This document shows, piece by piece, positions 32,193-43,985 of a DNA stretch of 64,000 bases. Where the stretch lies: assembly GCA_014843695.1 (NCBI GenBank), contig CM026397.1, forward strand, positions 46,070,571 to 46,134,570, read 5' to 3'. The DNA comes from Archivesica marissinica (taxonomy: Eukaryota; Mollusca; Bivalvia; Venerida; Vesicomyidae). The stretch's first letter is position 1. The number at the start of each line of letters is the position of its first letter. The translations under genes and the position numbers were made by a program. The notes beneath the pieces are model-generated. The model worked only from the letters and a program-made list of their open reading frames with translations, was not told the DNA's origin and ran no database searches.

Positions 32193-32445
32193 GTGCGAAT
32201 AATAACATGCGGAAGTTGATCAGTAAAATATTACCCCACCCACACCATTGTACATCTACATAGACCTGTCTCGTCACTTTTGTTTTTGGTGTATTTGACC
32301 TTGCCGGTTGGCATACATGTATCGAGGACAGGTGTATGTAATGTCAATCGATTGCTTTATACTGTAACAATTGAAGACATTAAATCAGGGGTGTAGCTGT
32401 AGCACATGGAACATTCGAGTTAGGACAAAAGGAATTATTGCTTCT
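32193..32445. other. Spacer, unit 2
   Basis: Single-copy DNA seen only here because the equivalents fall in a gap or outside the window. No gene. Confidence 0.5.
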
Positions 32446-32680
32446 GGAGAGAGAGGAGAGATAGAGAGGGGATAGAGAGAGGATAAGAGAGGATAGAGAG
32501 AGACGGTAGAGAGAGAGAGAGAGACGGTAGAGAGAGGATAGAGAGAGGGGGTAGAGAGAGGATAGAGAGAGAGAGACGGTAGAGAGGATAGAGAGAGAGA
32601 CGGTAGAGAGATGGGGTAGAGAGAGGATAGAGATGGTAGAGAGAGAATATAGATAGGGGGTGGAGAGAGGATAGAGATGG
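32446..32680 (+). repeat. Purine-rich (GA/GATAGA) tract ending at a gap
   Basis: About 235 bp almost wholly of G and A with periodic single T or C, built from gagagagaggatagagag-like and gacggtagagag-like blocks. It runs into the 1000-N gap. Such tracts can form triplex DNA and often break assemblies. Confidence 0.85.
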
Positions 32681-33680
32681 NNNNNNNNNNNNNNNNNNNN
32701 NNNNNNNNNNNNNNNNNNNNNNNNNNNNNNNNNNNNNNNNNNNNNNNNNNNNNNNNNNNNNNNNNNNNNNNNNNNNNNNNNNNNNNNNNNNNNNNNNNNN
32801 NNNNNNNNNNNNNNNNNNNNNNNNNNNNNNNNNNNNNNNNNNNNNNNNNNNNNNNNNNNNNNNNNNNNNNNNNNNNNNNNNNNNNNNNNNNNNNNNNNNN
32901 NNNNNNNNNNNNNNNNNNNNNNNNNNNNNNNNNNNNNNNNNNNNNNNNNNNNNNNNNNNNNNNNNNNNNNNNNNNNNNNNNNNNNNNNNNNNNNNNNNNN
33001 NNNNNNNNNNNNNNNNNNNNNNNNNNNNNNNNNNNNNNNNNNNNNNNNNNNNNNNNNNNNNNNNNNNNNNNNNNNNNNNNNNNNNNNNNNNNNNNNNNNN
33101 NNNNNNNNNNNNNNNNNNNNNNNNNNNNNNNNNNNNNNNNNNNNNNNNNNNNNNNNNNNNNNNNNNNNNNNNNNNNNNNNNNNNNNNNNNNNNNNNNNNN
33201 NNNNNNNNNNNNNNNNNNNNNNNNNNNNNNNNNNNNNNNNNNNNNNNNNNNNNNNNNNNNNNNNNNNNNNNNNNNNNNNNNNNNNNNNNNNNNNNNNNNN
33301 NNNNNNNNNNNNNNNNNNNNNNNNNNNNNNNNNNNNNNNNNNNNNNNNNNNNNNNNNNNNNNNNNNNNNNNNNNNNNNNNNNNNNNNNNNNNNNNNNNNN
33401 NNNNNNNNNNNNNNNNNNNNNNNNNNNNNNNNNNNNNNNNNNNNNNNNNNNNNNNNNNNNNNNNNNNNNNNNNNNNNNNNNNNNNNNNNNNNNNNNNNNN
33501 NNNNNNNNNNNNNNNNNNNNNNNNNNNNNNNNNNNNNNNNNNNNNNNNNNNNNNNNNNNNNNNNNNNNNNNNNNNNNNNNNNNNNNNNNNNNNNNNNNNN
33601 NNNNNNNNNNNNNNNNNNNNNNNNNNNNNNNNNNNNNNNNNNNNNNNNNNNNNNNNNNNNNNNNNNNNNNNNNNNNNNNN
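32681..33680. other. Assembly gap, exactly 1000 N
   Basis: Fixed-size placeholder. It hides the end of the purine tract, the counterpart of 13291-13520 and most of array D in unit 2. Confidence 0.99.
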
Positions 33681-33857
33681 TAATTTCAATATTGAGGATA
33701 GGTCGAGGATTTGTAATTTCAATATTGAGGATAGGTCGAGGATTTGTAATTTCAATATTGAGGAAAGGTCGAGGATTTGTAATTTCAATATTGAGGATAG
33801 GTCGAGGATTTGTAATTTCAATATTGAGGAAAGGTCGCGGATTTGTAATTTCAATAT
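33681..33857. repeat. 33-bp minisatellite (array D), right end, unit 2
   Basis: The last five to six monomers, matching 14127-14303 exactly by eye. Confidence 0.93.
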
Positions 33858-34805
33858 TTTGAAAAACTCCTTCGAATCTCATGTTGGGTATAAATGTTGT
33901 TGTGGCTAAAATGTCTTTAAATAGTTTCGTGGGTGATCAAATTGAGCTTTCAATGCCTACATTATTAATACGTACATTATAAAACATTTACAACACATAA
34001 CTTTGCTTGTCTTCAGTTTCATACAGCATTTATGTTCTTTATGATTGGTCGGGCTTTTCACGTGTGTGCGTGTTCGTACTTGATTTGTTGAAAATCAACT
34101 GTTTAATTCAATAAAATGCTAAATATACAATAGCGAGAAAGGACCGTGTACTCGTGGTGATTTTCACAGCATATTTTATGAAACTCGTTTTGGAATGTTG
34201 ATACATAAATTATATTTATTATTGGTTAAGAGTTGTCCGTATTATAGCAGTGTGTCAGTAGTTGGTTCGCACGATAATATTGTGCGCATTGACCTTGTAT
34301 AATACCACAGGAACTTGTAATGTTATCCATAAGCCACCAAAGGTATTGTACCTCTATCCTAGGACACATCGTATGAAATAAAAGATATTTGAAAAATTTA
34401 AATTTTACGTATGGGTAGCAATGCTGCTACACATTCTAAGTTCTAACATTATACTTTGTATGCTTATGTTCATTTGGTAAATAGTGTTTTTTTCGATAAA
34501 ACGTTCTATTGCCAGGAAGTACGTGATATTGTGACAATCATGCACTTGCAGTGAAAACCTCCTATTGTGTGTTTTACGGGGAAATTAATTAAGAGGACTA
34601 TACGTTTGACCCCTCTGAAGGAATTGGTTCCGGTGTCATATAGAATATTGACCCCCCTCAAAATAATGACCCGCGGGCAACCAGTAGTGACCATACATTA
34701 TTGAAAAACACACTCACACTATGGATGCTTCTACAGCAGAAATTGATGTATATTTCTTTAACAAATTTAATTAATATGTTATCCACTTATTGTAGCAAAC
34801 TATTC
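33858..34805. other. Single-copy spacer identical to unit 1
   Basis: Matches 14304-15251 with no difference that I noticed. No gene. Confidence 0.6.
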
Positions 34806-34808
34806 TTA

Positions 34809-35046
34809 GGCCATAATAAAATATTTCCTAGATTTTCATCCCCGCCCGCCCCCGTTTTTAGGGCCCGCCCCGATTTTTTTTATTACTATTTGGAAGAAAA
34901 AAAAAATCTTGTCAAGTTGAATCTTGTCAAAACACCATTTTATCAGCATAAATATCGATATCCTGAAAATATAAAATAAAAAGTAAAATTTCACCCCATT
35001 TTCAAAAAAATTTGGATGAAAATCTAGGATTTATTTTATTATGGCC
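34809..35046. mobile_element. PIF/Harbinger-like MITE, unit 2
   Basis: Copy of 15255-15493, one A shorter in an internal A-run, with TTA on both sides (34806-34808, 35047-35049). The insertion is shared by units 1 and 2. Confidence 0.8.
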
Positions 35047-35049
35047 TTA

Positions 35050-35390
35050 TGTTCATTCATATTCTCTTAATATTTCCAGAATATGTGCACAATTATGTAA
35101 TATGTTGTTAACAATTGTAATTCTGACTATTGTGGATCATATTAAGCCTTATCTTGTTTGCCACAGGTGTGAAAAGCAATAAAACCTTATTTTTAGGGAA
35201 CTGCAACCAACAGCGACACTTCCTTTGTTCCCAATACACTGGTTACATGTTTTATATCATTCATAATAAGTAATATTTTAATATTGTATGAGCAAGGACA
35301 GACAACATTATACTTTATAACGTGTGCCTCCATATCTATTTAGTGCAAGAAACTGTTCCATGCATAATGTAGATTATCTGATTGAGGGTA
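35050..35390. other. Single-copy spacer, unit 2
   Basis: Identical by eye to 15497-15837. No gene. Confidence 0.5.
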
Positions 35391-36298
35391 GGTCACTTTT
35401 CCATGCCATAGAATAATGACCCCTCTGTATGTAAACTATGAGTGAGGGGGTCACTTTTCGATGCCATAGAATAATGACCTACCTGTGTGTAAACTATACG
35501 AATGAGGTGGGTCACTTTTCCATGCCATAGAATAATGACCCCCCTGTGTGTAAACTATATGAGTGAGTGGGGTCGCTTTTCCATGCCATAAAATAATGAC
35601 CCCATTATGTTTACACAGTACTAGTGACGTTGGGTCACTTTTCCATGCCATAGAATAATGACCCCCCTGTGTGTAAACTATATGAGTGAGTGGGTCACTT
35701 TTCCATGCCATAGAATAATGACCCCCCTATGTTTAAACTGTACAAGTGAGGGATCACTTTTCCATGTCATAGAATAACGACCCCCTGTATATAAACTATA
35801 TGAGTGAGTGGGTCACTTTTCCATGCCATAAAATAATGACCCCCCTATGTTTACACAGTACGAGTGACGGCGGGTCACTTTTCCATGCCATAGAATAATG
35901 ACGTGTAAACTATGAGTGAGGGGGTCACTTTTCCATGCCATAGAATAATGACCCCCCTATGTTTAAACTGTACAAGTGAGGGGGGGTCACTTTTCCATGC
36001 CATAGAATAATGACCCCATGTATGTAAACTATAGGAGTGAGTGGGTCACTTTTCCATGCCATAGAATAATGACCCCCCTATGTTTACACAGTACGAGCGA
36101 CGGTGGGTCACTTTTCCATGCCATAGAATAATGACCCCCCTGTGTGTAAACTATTTGAGTCAGAGGGTCACTTTTCCATGTCATAGAATAATCACCAACA
36201 TATGTGTAGATTAAATGAGTGGGAGGGTGTCACTATCCATATCATAGGATAATCACCCACATATGTGTAGATTATATGAGTGGGAGGGGCTCACTATA
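35391..36298. repeat. ~60-bp minisatellite (array E), unit 2
   Basis: Same copies in the same order as unit 1, including the irregular short copy with gacgtgtaaactatgag. Confidence 0.93.
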
Positions 36299-37768
36299 GA
36301 CGCATGGAGTTTACAGACCTGCATGCGTTATTTCAAGTAGACGCCTGGAGTTTACAGACCTGCATGCGTTATTTCAAGTAGACTCCTGGAGTTTACAGAC
36401 CTGCATGCGTTATTTCAAGTAGACGCATGGAGTTTACAGACCTGCATGTGTTATTTCAAGTAGACGCATGGAGTTTACAGACCTGCATGCGTTATTTCAA
36501 GTAGACGCATGGAGTTTACAGACCTGCATGCGTTATTTCAAGTAGACGCCTGGAGTTTACAGACCTGCATGCGTTATTTCAAGTAGACGCATGGAGTTTA
36601 CAGACCTGCATGCGTTATTTCAAGTAGACGCCTGGAGTTTACAGACCTGCATGCGTTATTTCAAGTAGACGCCTGGAGTTTACAGACCTGCATGCGTTAT
36701 TTCAAGTAGACGCCTGGAGTTTACAGACCTGCATGCGTTATTTCAAGTAGACGCCTGGAGTTTACAGACCTGCATGCGTTATTTCAAGTAGACGCCTGGA
36801 GTTTACAGACCTGCATGCGTTATTTCAAGTAGACGCCTGGAGTTTACAGACCTGCATGCGTTATTTCAAGTAGACCAGCTGGAGTTTACAGACCTGCATG
36901 CGTTATTTCAAGTAGACGCCTGGAGTTTACAGACCTGCATGCGTTATTTCAAGTAGACGCCTGGAGTTTACAGACCTGCATGCGTTATTTCAAGTAGACG
37001 CCTGGAGTTTACAGACCTGCATGCGTTATTTCAAGTAGACGCATGGAGTTTACAGACCTGCATGCGTTATTTCAAGTAGACGCCTGGAGTTTACAGACCT
37101 GCATGCGTTATTTCAAGTAGACGCCTGGAGTTTACAGACCTGCATGCGTTATTTCAAGTAGACGCATGGAGTTTACAGACCTGCATGCGTTATTTCAAGT
37201 AGACGCCTGGAGTTTACAGACCTGCATGCGTTATTTCAAGTAGACGCCTGGAGTTTACAGACCTGCATGCGTTATTTCAAGTAGACGCATGGAGTTTACA
37301 GACCTGCATGCGTTATTTCAAGTAGACGCCTGGAGTTTACAGACCTGCATGCGTTATTTCAAGTAGACGCCTGGAGTTTACAGACCTGCATGCGTTATTT
37401 CAAGTAGACGCATGGAGTTTACAGACCTGCATGTGTTATTTCAAGTAGACGCATGGAGTTTACAGACCTGCATGCGTTATTTCAAGTAGACGCCTGGAGT
37501 TTACAGACCTGCATGCGTTATTTCAAGTAGACGCCTGGAGTTTACAGACCTGCATGTGTTATTTCAAGTAGACGCATGGAGTTTACAGACCTGCATGCGT
37601 TATTTCAAGTAGACGCCTGGAGTTTACAGACCTGCATGCGTTATTTCAAGTAGACGCCTGGAGTTTACAGACCTGCATGCATTATTTCAAGTAGACGCCT
37701 GGAGTTTACAGACCTGCATGCGTTATTTCAAGTAGACGCCTGGAGTTTACAGACCTGCATGCGTTATT
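36299..37768. repeat. 41-bp satellite F, unit 2
   Basis: Thirty-six monomers. The first eight have the same variant order as unit 1. From the ninth (36627) the orders differ. One monomer at about 36874 is 42 bp (gaccagctgg), the only length change. Confidence 0.96.
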
Positions 37769-37859
37769 AGTGGATTCTTGTTTAGGACTGAGAATTTGAC
37801 TATGACAGTTCATCGATTTACCATAGTACGAAGAAAGAGAAAATACAGCCATGTGCATC

Positions 37860-38297
37860 CCTACATCTTTTAGTGAGTAGTCAGGGGCAGTAACTGACCG
37901 ATGACTCTCATTAAACACACGCACATTTATTGATGTGTTCTTCTTTGGTATTTAAGTATTTTGTAAGTATGAGTCGATATTTTATAGATCGGTATGCCAA
38001 GATCCTCCGGTGATGAGAACATGTATCCATCAGAGTTTAGCTAATACCGCCTTCTTCTTCTCGATCGTGTCACTAACTAGGTGTGACACTTCTTCAGCAC
38101 AGCCCCAATGTAGCGTGACACCACCGCCCCCATGGCCGTAGTTGTGAATTACAGACTAAAAAAGTAACGTATCCGGTACATTATCTTTGTTCTGCGCATC
38201 CCCAATGTAGCGTAACTCTCCCTGTGAAGAACTTAGTTAACATAATGAGCGACATCGGTGAGTTACTGCCCATGAATACTCCCTAAAAGTAGATAGG
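37860..38297. mobile_element. Non-autonomous inverted-repeat element, unit 2
   Basis: Copy of 18429-18877 with several substitutions and small deletions. Right arm at 38243-38297. It has gcccatg where unit 1 keeps gcccctg. Confidence 0.55.
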
Positions 38298-38725
38298 CCC
38301 TAAGTGGTTCTTCTGTTTTTATCATTATTTCCTTTTCACAACATGCTAGCAATTTTATTCCACTTTCACTTCTTATAATTATTAAATTACTATATCTATC
38401 TCGAAAGAGATCCTACAGTATATGCAATGGGTATTTGTATAACATTTTGGGATAAATCAGACTTTATCTGCCAAGGGAGGTAATATAAAATTAGTGATGT
38501 CTGTCATTAAGTCATACTGTACATTGTAAGGTGGAACCACTCCTCTACTCAACCGTAATAGCTGCATAGAGCTTCAAATTATATATTACACGATGTGACC
38601 TTCATCCTACGCAGACTCATTATAGACTTCCACAGCATGCCAATTACATGTTGCAAGTAAACGTAAACTGTATGTTACACGATGTAACATTATTGACACA
38701 TATATATTATATGATTCTGTATTAT
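38298..38725. other. Single-copy spacer, unit 2
   Basis: Counterpart of 18878-19300 with scattered differences. No gene. Confidence 0.5.
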
Positions 38726-38936
38726 TATACTTGACGGCATTAAAAACGCAACATTTTAGATTTTTATTTTCTATATACATACTCTATATTGCAAATAATT
38801 ATGTTTCTAGCGATGCACTTTAACTGGGAATTATTACATGAAACTGTGAGAAATGGATTAATTTAGGCGATTGTCTAGTGCATAAACTGGCTTAATGAAA
38901 TTAATAATGGTTGCGTTTCTATTGCCTTTAAGTATA
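38726..38936. mobile_element. Tc1/mariner-like MITE, unit 2
   Basis: Left end tatacttgacggcatt and right arm ending at 38936 agree at about 23 of 27 inverted positions, better than in unit 1. This supports a true terminal inverted repeat. Confidence 0.5.
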
Positions 38937-39193
38937 TATATGTATGTGCATTTTACAATACACATGATGTCGCGTGGTCACAGTCTAAATATAGGAACAC
39001 GTGTTCTGGGAATTACAAGGTATGGTACTTCTTTTACTCAACCTCAACTCAACAGCATATAGCCGTACACTCTCTGTGATGTAACGTATGGTGCACACCA
39101 CACTGTGGTATACTTCATAATCTCAATGGCGGCTTACACTCTCCGTAAAGTAACGTAGATTGCACATCACAAAACGTGACACTTATTTTACAA
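38937..39193. other. Single-copy spacer, unit 2
   Basis: Counterpart of 19508-19765. No gene. Confidence 0.5.
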
Positions 39194-39240
39194 AACATGA
39201 ATATACATGTAGTCGTTCAAGCTCAGGCTAACGCTCACGT
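39194..39240. repeat. 36-bp repeat G, single copy (unit 2)
   Basis: One monomer plus a partial, between the same flanks that enclose about 22 copies in unit 1. Confidence 0.9.
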
Positions 39241-39266
39241 CATGTGATTCTTCTCTCTTTTTTTAT

Positions 39267-39825
39267 GGCTGTCGATTCAACATTTAGAACTGAATGGCAG
39301 CCGATTCAACATTTAGAACTGAATGGCGGCCGATTCAACATTTAGAACTGAATGGCGGCCGATTCAACATTTAGAACTGAATGGCGGCCGATTCAACATT
39401 TAGAACTGAATGGCGGCCGATTCAACATTTAGAATTGAATGGCGGCCGATTCATTCATATATTATTTAGCAGAACAGCTGGGCTACACATATTAAATTAT
39501 GACGGTCGATTCAACATTTAGAACTGAATGGCGGTCGATTCAACATTTAGAACTGAATGACGGCCGATTCAACATTTAGAACTGAATGGCGGTCGATTCA
39601 ACATTTAGAACTGAATGACGGCCGATTCAACATTTAGAACTGAATGGCGGTCGATTCAACATTTAGAACTGATGGCGGCCGATTCAACATTTAGAACTGA
39701 TGGCGGCCGATTCAACATTTAGAACTGATTGGCGGCCGATTCAACATTTAGAATTGAATGGCGGCCGATTCATTCATATATTATTTAGCAGAACAGCTGG
39801 GCTACACATATTAAATTATGACATG
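39267..39825. repeat. 29-bp minisatellite H with internally duplicated flank (unit 2)
   Basis: Two blocks of monomers. The array's right flank (attcatatattatttagcag ... ttaaattatgac) occurs at 39451-39503 and again from 39770, a shift of 319 bp, exactly 11 x 29. A segment covering the array end and its flank was duplicated in tandem. Confidence 0.9.
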
Positions 39826-40048
39826 CCTATGTTTTACACATATATATATGGAAGCATTAATAGATTTAATTTAATGTGTCCAAAATATACGATGTATGAA
39901 TTAAGATTTAATAACGTCATTTTACCGTCATTTTTCCTCTGATGTGAATATGCTGCACCTCAAGTCTCACTGTAGGTCGACTTGGTCTCAGACCCACAGC
40001 GTCACTATCTAAGCTTGCTTCCTGTTAATTTCACAATGAATATTTATG
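39826..40048. other. Single-copy spacer, unit 2
   Basis: Counterpart of 21840-22060. No gene. Confidence 0.5.
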
Positions 40049-40170
40049 TAAAGCACCGACACGAGACCTCGGTTTAAAGTCCCACCTGAAAGACCATTAA
40101 TTTTATTAGGGTCAGACCGTGGATCAACCCTGCGATCTCTGGGTTACCAGTCCAGCGTGTTACCACTGGA
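40049..40170 (-). repeat. tRNA-derived SINE head, minus strand, unit 2
   Basis: Counterpart of 22061-22170, with a longer body (an extra cacctgaaagaccattaat) that unit 1 lost. Confidence 0.65.
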
Positions 40171-40363
40171 TATTATAACATTGCCAAACAATATATAGTG
40201 CAAAATGTATGCAGTCATATGTGTCATCGCGTTTAATCACACAAACAGCCATTGATAAACTGCGACGTTCCAGTTATAGTAGTTGTGGAGTAAGACCGCG
40301 GATCTGTAGATGTGATATATCTTTGATGGAAGCCTTCGTATTTCGTGTTCAGGTAATAATAAT

Positions 40364-40921
40364 CATATAATGTAGGTGTGCGTTTTCTATGTCCTCTACT
40401 ATAATAATGTAGGTGTGCGTTTTCTATGTCCTCTAGTATATAATGTTGGTGTGCGTTTTCTATGTCCTCTAGTATATAATGTAGGTGTGCGTTTTCTATG
40501 TCCTCTAGTATATAATGTAGGTGTGCGTTTTCTATGTCCTCTAGTATATAATGTAGGTGTGCGTTTTCTATGTCCTCTAGTATATAATGTAGATGTGCGT
40601 TTTCTATGTCCTCTAGTATATAATGTAGGTGTGCGTTTTCTATGTCCTCTAGTATATAATGTAGGTGTGCGTTTTCTATGTCCTCTAGTATATAATGTTG
40701 GTGTGCGTTTTCTATGTCCTCTAGTATATAATGTAGGTGTGCGTTTTCTATGTCCTCTAGTATATAATGTAGGTGTGCGTTTTCTATGTCCTCTAGTATA
40801 TAATGTAGGTGTGCGTTTTCTATGCCCTCTAGTGTATAATGTAGGTGTGCGTTTTCTATGTCCTCTAGTATATAATGTAGGTGTGCGTTTTCTATGTCCA
40901 CTAGTATATAATGTAGGTGTG
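40364..40921. repeat. 36-bp minisatellite I, ~15 copies (unit 2)
   Basis: Same monomer as 22285-23676, less than half the copies. The preceding spacer (40171-40363) holds about 65 bp (around 40218-40290) absent from unit 1. Confidence 0.95.
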
Positions 40922-41178
40922 TCCTGTATTAATTCGACACACATAGAGCGGTGAGAGGCCAGTGTAGCCAACATACTTTTACATTCCGACAACGCAGCCA
41001 CCCCAACTCTGTGTGTTTTACGTTTAATTATCAAAAAACTCTAGTGACACATATGAGCGACGCCTCTTGAAGAGATTAGTCATTTTAGATTTTGGAGGAT
41101 AGTGCAATGATACAGACATAGACACATTCCAGAGTCTCGTCTGGTTCTTTTACGTGCACGGCGTAAAGCACCGACACG
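40922..41178 (-). repeat. Spacer and minus-strand SINE body at the unit 2/3 junction
   Basis: Counterpart of 23677-23937, SINE body at 41055-41178. The junction to unit 3 is the same as that between units 1 and 2. Confidence 0.65.
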
Positions 41179-41260
41179 AGAGGAATGAGTTTTTTGCAAT
41201 CGAGCTCAAATAAATGTGTATACACTAAGCTAGATCATAGTGATATTCTGTGGCAAACAT

Positions 41261-41371
41261 AGGTCATAGCCAAGTGGTTGCGAGTTCGAACTCCACCAAA
41301 ACTATGGTTATAGTGTCATTACCCGCTTGTCTCTCACTTTTTGTGATGGATTCCACCAGGAATGAGGTCTC
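41261..41371 (+). repeat. SINE-like fragment, unit 3
   Basis: Counterpart of 181-300. A-box-like tagccaagtgg at 41267-41277. Confidence 0.45.
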
Positions 41372-41596
41372 GAGACCGATTAAATTAATGTTGTATATAG
41401 GAATTGGTTTAGCAATCGTTTTGCAATCGAACGTAATGCACTTTTATAAACTAACAAGATATAATTGGTGTGGACGTAAACTCACCCGGACACTTGGTAC
41501 ATATTTGATGCAGTTGTCCCATATTGTTTTCTTGTCAGTTTGACTGACCTCCGTATTCCAGTCGCCCTCGTACTTCACACCACCCAAAACTACGTA
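41372..41596. other. Single-copy spacer, unit 3
   Basis: Almost identical to 24131-24355. No gene. Confidence 0.5.
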
Positions 41597-41646
41597 GTTT
41601 GCCCTGGTAAAACAAGAACAGGTTTGCCCTGGTAAAACAAGAAAAG
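41597..41646. repeat. 25-bp minisatellite, 2 copies (unit 3)
   Basis: Same locus as 526 and 24356. Confidence 0.9.
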
Positions 41647-41716
41647 TCGAAATAGAAGGAACACAGAACATTCAAATATATTTTTACTTGTTGAGATGGT
41701 TACAAAACAGTATAGT

Positions 41717-42373
41717 TGTGGAACCTATGAATGAATGAATGAATGGTGTTTTACGGCGCATCGACATCTAAGGTCATGTAGCGCGCATTAAAGTTATGTT
41801 TATTGTCGAGTGTATGAAATAAAATTCTATATAAGTATATGCATTACATAAAAATTAATACTAAGAAGTTATAAAGACGTTAGATTAATTACAGGTACTA
41901 TATGAATGAATGATTACTACAAAGGCATGATTAACAATTGATATCACAACTTATTATAAATTCCTATTGCCTTGATAAATGATATGTCGGAGAGTTTTTT
42001 AATGTTGTCCACATTGTAGTACTGCAACCGGATTGGTTGAAGGTCAACACAGTGTATTAAGATATGCTCCACCGTGTATAGAGTATTGTATGGGATACAT
42101 TCTGGTGCATCATCTCGTGACAACAGCCATGAATGTGATATTCGAGAATGACCAATCCTGAGACGGGCAAGAATGACTTCTTCTCGACGAATAGGCCTGT
42201 AAATTGGGCACCATTCGCCAAGTGTTGGTTTGATCGAATGAAGTTTGTTAAAAATTTCACCATCCCATTGGGCCTGCCAAGAGGATTGAATTAAGGTAAG
42301 AATTGTAGACTTAAAATCGGTATAACACACTTTAATCCTAGAAATTGGTAATGACAAAGCTGTGGAACCTATG
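41717..42373 (-). mobile_element. 5'-truncated non-LTR retrotransposon with 13-bp TSD, unit 3
   Basis: Body 41730-42360 between tgtggaacctatg at 41717-41729 and 42361-42373. Same insertion, same truncation point and same CATT tail as unit 2, so a single insertion event copied with the macro-unit. Confidence 0.93.
41944..42360 (-). pseudogene. C-terminal fragment of a LINE ORF2, unit 3
   Basis: Open from the truncation point to a natural-looking C-terminus ending FIKAIGIYNKL. It keeps the RREEVILARLRIGHSRIS block and CGA (Arg) where unit 2 has TGA, but the second cysteine of the zinc-knuckle-like motif is Tyr (CIPYN). Non-functional because everything upstream of this C-terminal part is missing. 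Confidence 0.85.
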
Positions 42374-42593
42374 CTCGGCGTAAATCCAACATATAATGAC
42401 AAGTATAAAATATTAATTGCACTTGCCGTATATTATTATTTTCTTTAGTCGTGAAAACAACTTTCAAAAAACTCTTGATTACAGTTTTAACTTCATTACG
42501 TGACCTTACTTCTTAATACAGCTATCGCAACGGCGTCGGGTCGGCACACGTTTATATAGGGAACTCAATACTTGTATGTTTATTACCAACACC
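42374..42593. other. Single-copy spacer, unit 3
   Basis: Counterpart of 25566-25785, with several changes private to unit 3. No gene. Confidence 0.5.
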
Positions 42594-42850
42594 CTATGTA
42601 TTATGGCAACAATCCAGCGTACGCGATTTGATAGGGCACATATTATTCATTAATCTGAAAAGTTTAACATTTCCAGTATTAAGTAACTACTCCCACACTC
42701 TGTCAAATGCTTTTGAAAAATCAACGTACGCACAATGCGGTTACTTCTTTTTGTTTTAGACTCATATCGATCAAAGTCATTAATAGTATTACTATGGGTA
42801 TTATATGTTGGATATTTTGTAAGGACACCAGCTTGGATTTAAGTTCGTAT
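42594..42850 (-). pseudogene. Old reverse transcriptase fragment, longest copy, unit 3
   Basis: Minus strand: an open stretch with LLMTLIDMSLKQKEVTALC, then, one frame over, AYVDFSKAFDRVWE followed by a TAG. Unit 3 keeps two bases that units 1 and 2 lost, so its upstream part is closer to the ancestral coding sequence. Confidence 0.7.
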
Positions 42851-43375
42851 AGGCTACGATTTACTTCTCTTCCACTTATTTCGGGTTTTACGCCTGCATC
42901 AACACCATTTTGGGCTATATCGCCGGCGGGCAGTTTACCTAACAACACCTTTCCTGGGCAGGCACCAGCCAACCTCCGTAAGAAACTGTCAACTTTTTCA
43001 TATATATATAATGCATTGTATATTCTGTAAATGTGTGCGCTCCTGTGTAATTTGTATATTCGTATATGTAAATATTTACTGTTGTGCTCTCCTATAATTG
43101 AAGGAAATAAAATTTATTATTATTATTGGTTACTTAGCTGAACATGTGAATGGGATTGGTTATATCAATCGTAAAGGAACATGATTTATCTGTTACTGTC
43201 CACCACTAAATTTGTGGACATATTACGGGTTTCGACAAAGCTGAGTATTGATTTTTTTGGTGAAGATCTTGATCCATATAGATATATCAGCTTTCCCCCG
43301 TGACTACTGTGGATTTAGGGTAAGTGACTTATAGTGGGATAGAAGTAAGATAAGTTGAAATGCACAGCTAGAAGG
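42851..43375. other. Spacer with a unit 3-specific segment
   Basis: About 42868-43000 differs completely from units 1 and 2 and is locally GC-rich (atcgccggcgggcag). It has an open minus-strand frame with no recognised domain. 43091-43130 carries the hairpin, AATAAA and TTA-tail end. The remainder is the shared spacer. Confidence 0.45.
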
Positions 43376-43450
43376 AAGAAGTAATTCCATGGTCACGTGT
43401 CCGTCATAGAGGAACTGACGGCTAATAGTGTGTCCTGTATATATCCTACG
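43376..43450. repeat. 75-bp repeat, single copy (unit 3)
   Basis: One copy where units 1 and 2 have two and three. The CACGTG hexamer is kept. Confidence 0.85.
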
Positions 43451-43514
43451 ATACCCATTATACAATCATTATTACAAAATAAAAAATTACAATGCACATA
43501 TTCATTAGTTGTAG

Positions 43515-43985
43515 TGACAAGCTCTAGTAACATACGCTCTAATAACACACACTCTAATGACACATGCTCTAGAAACACAAGCTCTAGTGACACAAGCTCT
43601 AGTGACATAAGCTCTAGAAACACAAGCTCTAGTGACACACGCTCTAGTGACACAAGCTCTAGAAACACCAGCTCTAGTGACACAAGCTCTAGAAACACCA
43701 GCTCTAGTGACACACACTCTAGAAACACAAGATCTAGTGACACAAGCTCTAGAAACACAAGCTCTAGTGATACAAGCTCTAGAAACACAAGCTCTAGTGA
43801 TACAAGCTCTAGAAACACAAGCTCTAGTGACACATGCTCTAGAAACACAAGCTCTAGTGATACAAGCTCTAGAAACACCAGCTCTAGTGACACAAGCTCT
43901 AGAGACACCAGCTCTAGTGACACACGCTCTAGAAACACATGCTATAGTGACACAAGCTCTAGAAACACAAGCTATAGTGACACAA
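43515..43985. repeat. 15-bp minisatellite (array B), unit 3
   Basis: About 31 copies of the monomer forms seen in units 1 and 2. Confidence 0.94.

Larger units (their letters stand above)
23941..41181. repeat. Macro-repeat unit 2
   Basis: Second copy of the macro-unit, 17,241 bp as assembled with one 1000-N gap. It is the only unit seen from start to end. It has the longest 25-bp array and the longest 15-bp array but the shortest arrays C and I, and array G is reduced to a single copy. Confidence 0.9.
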
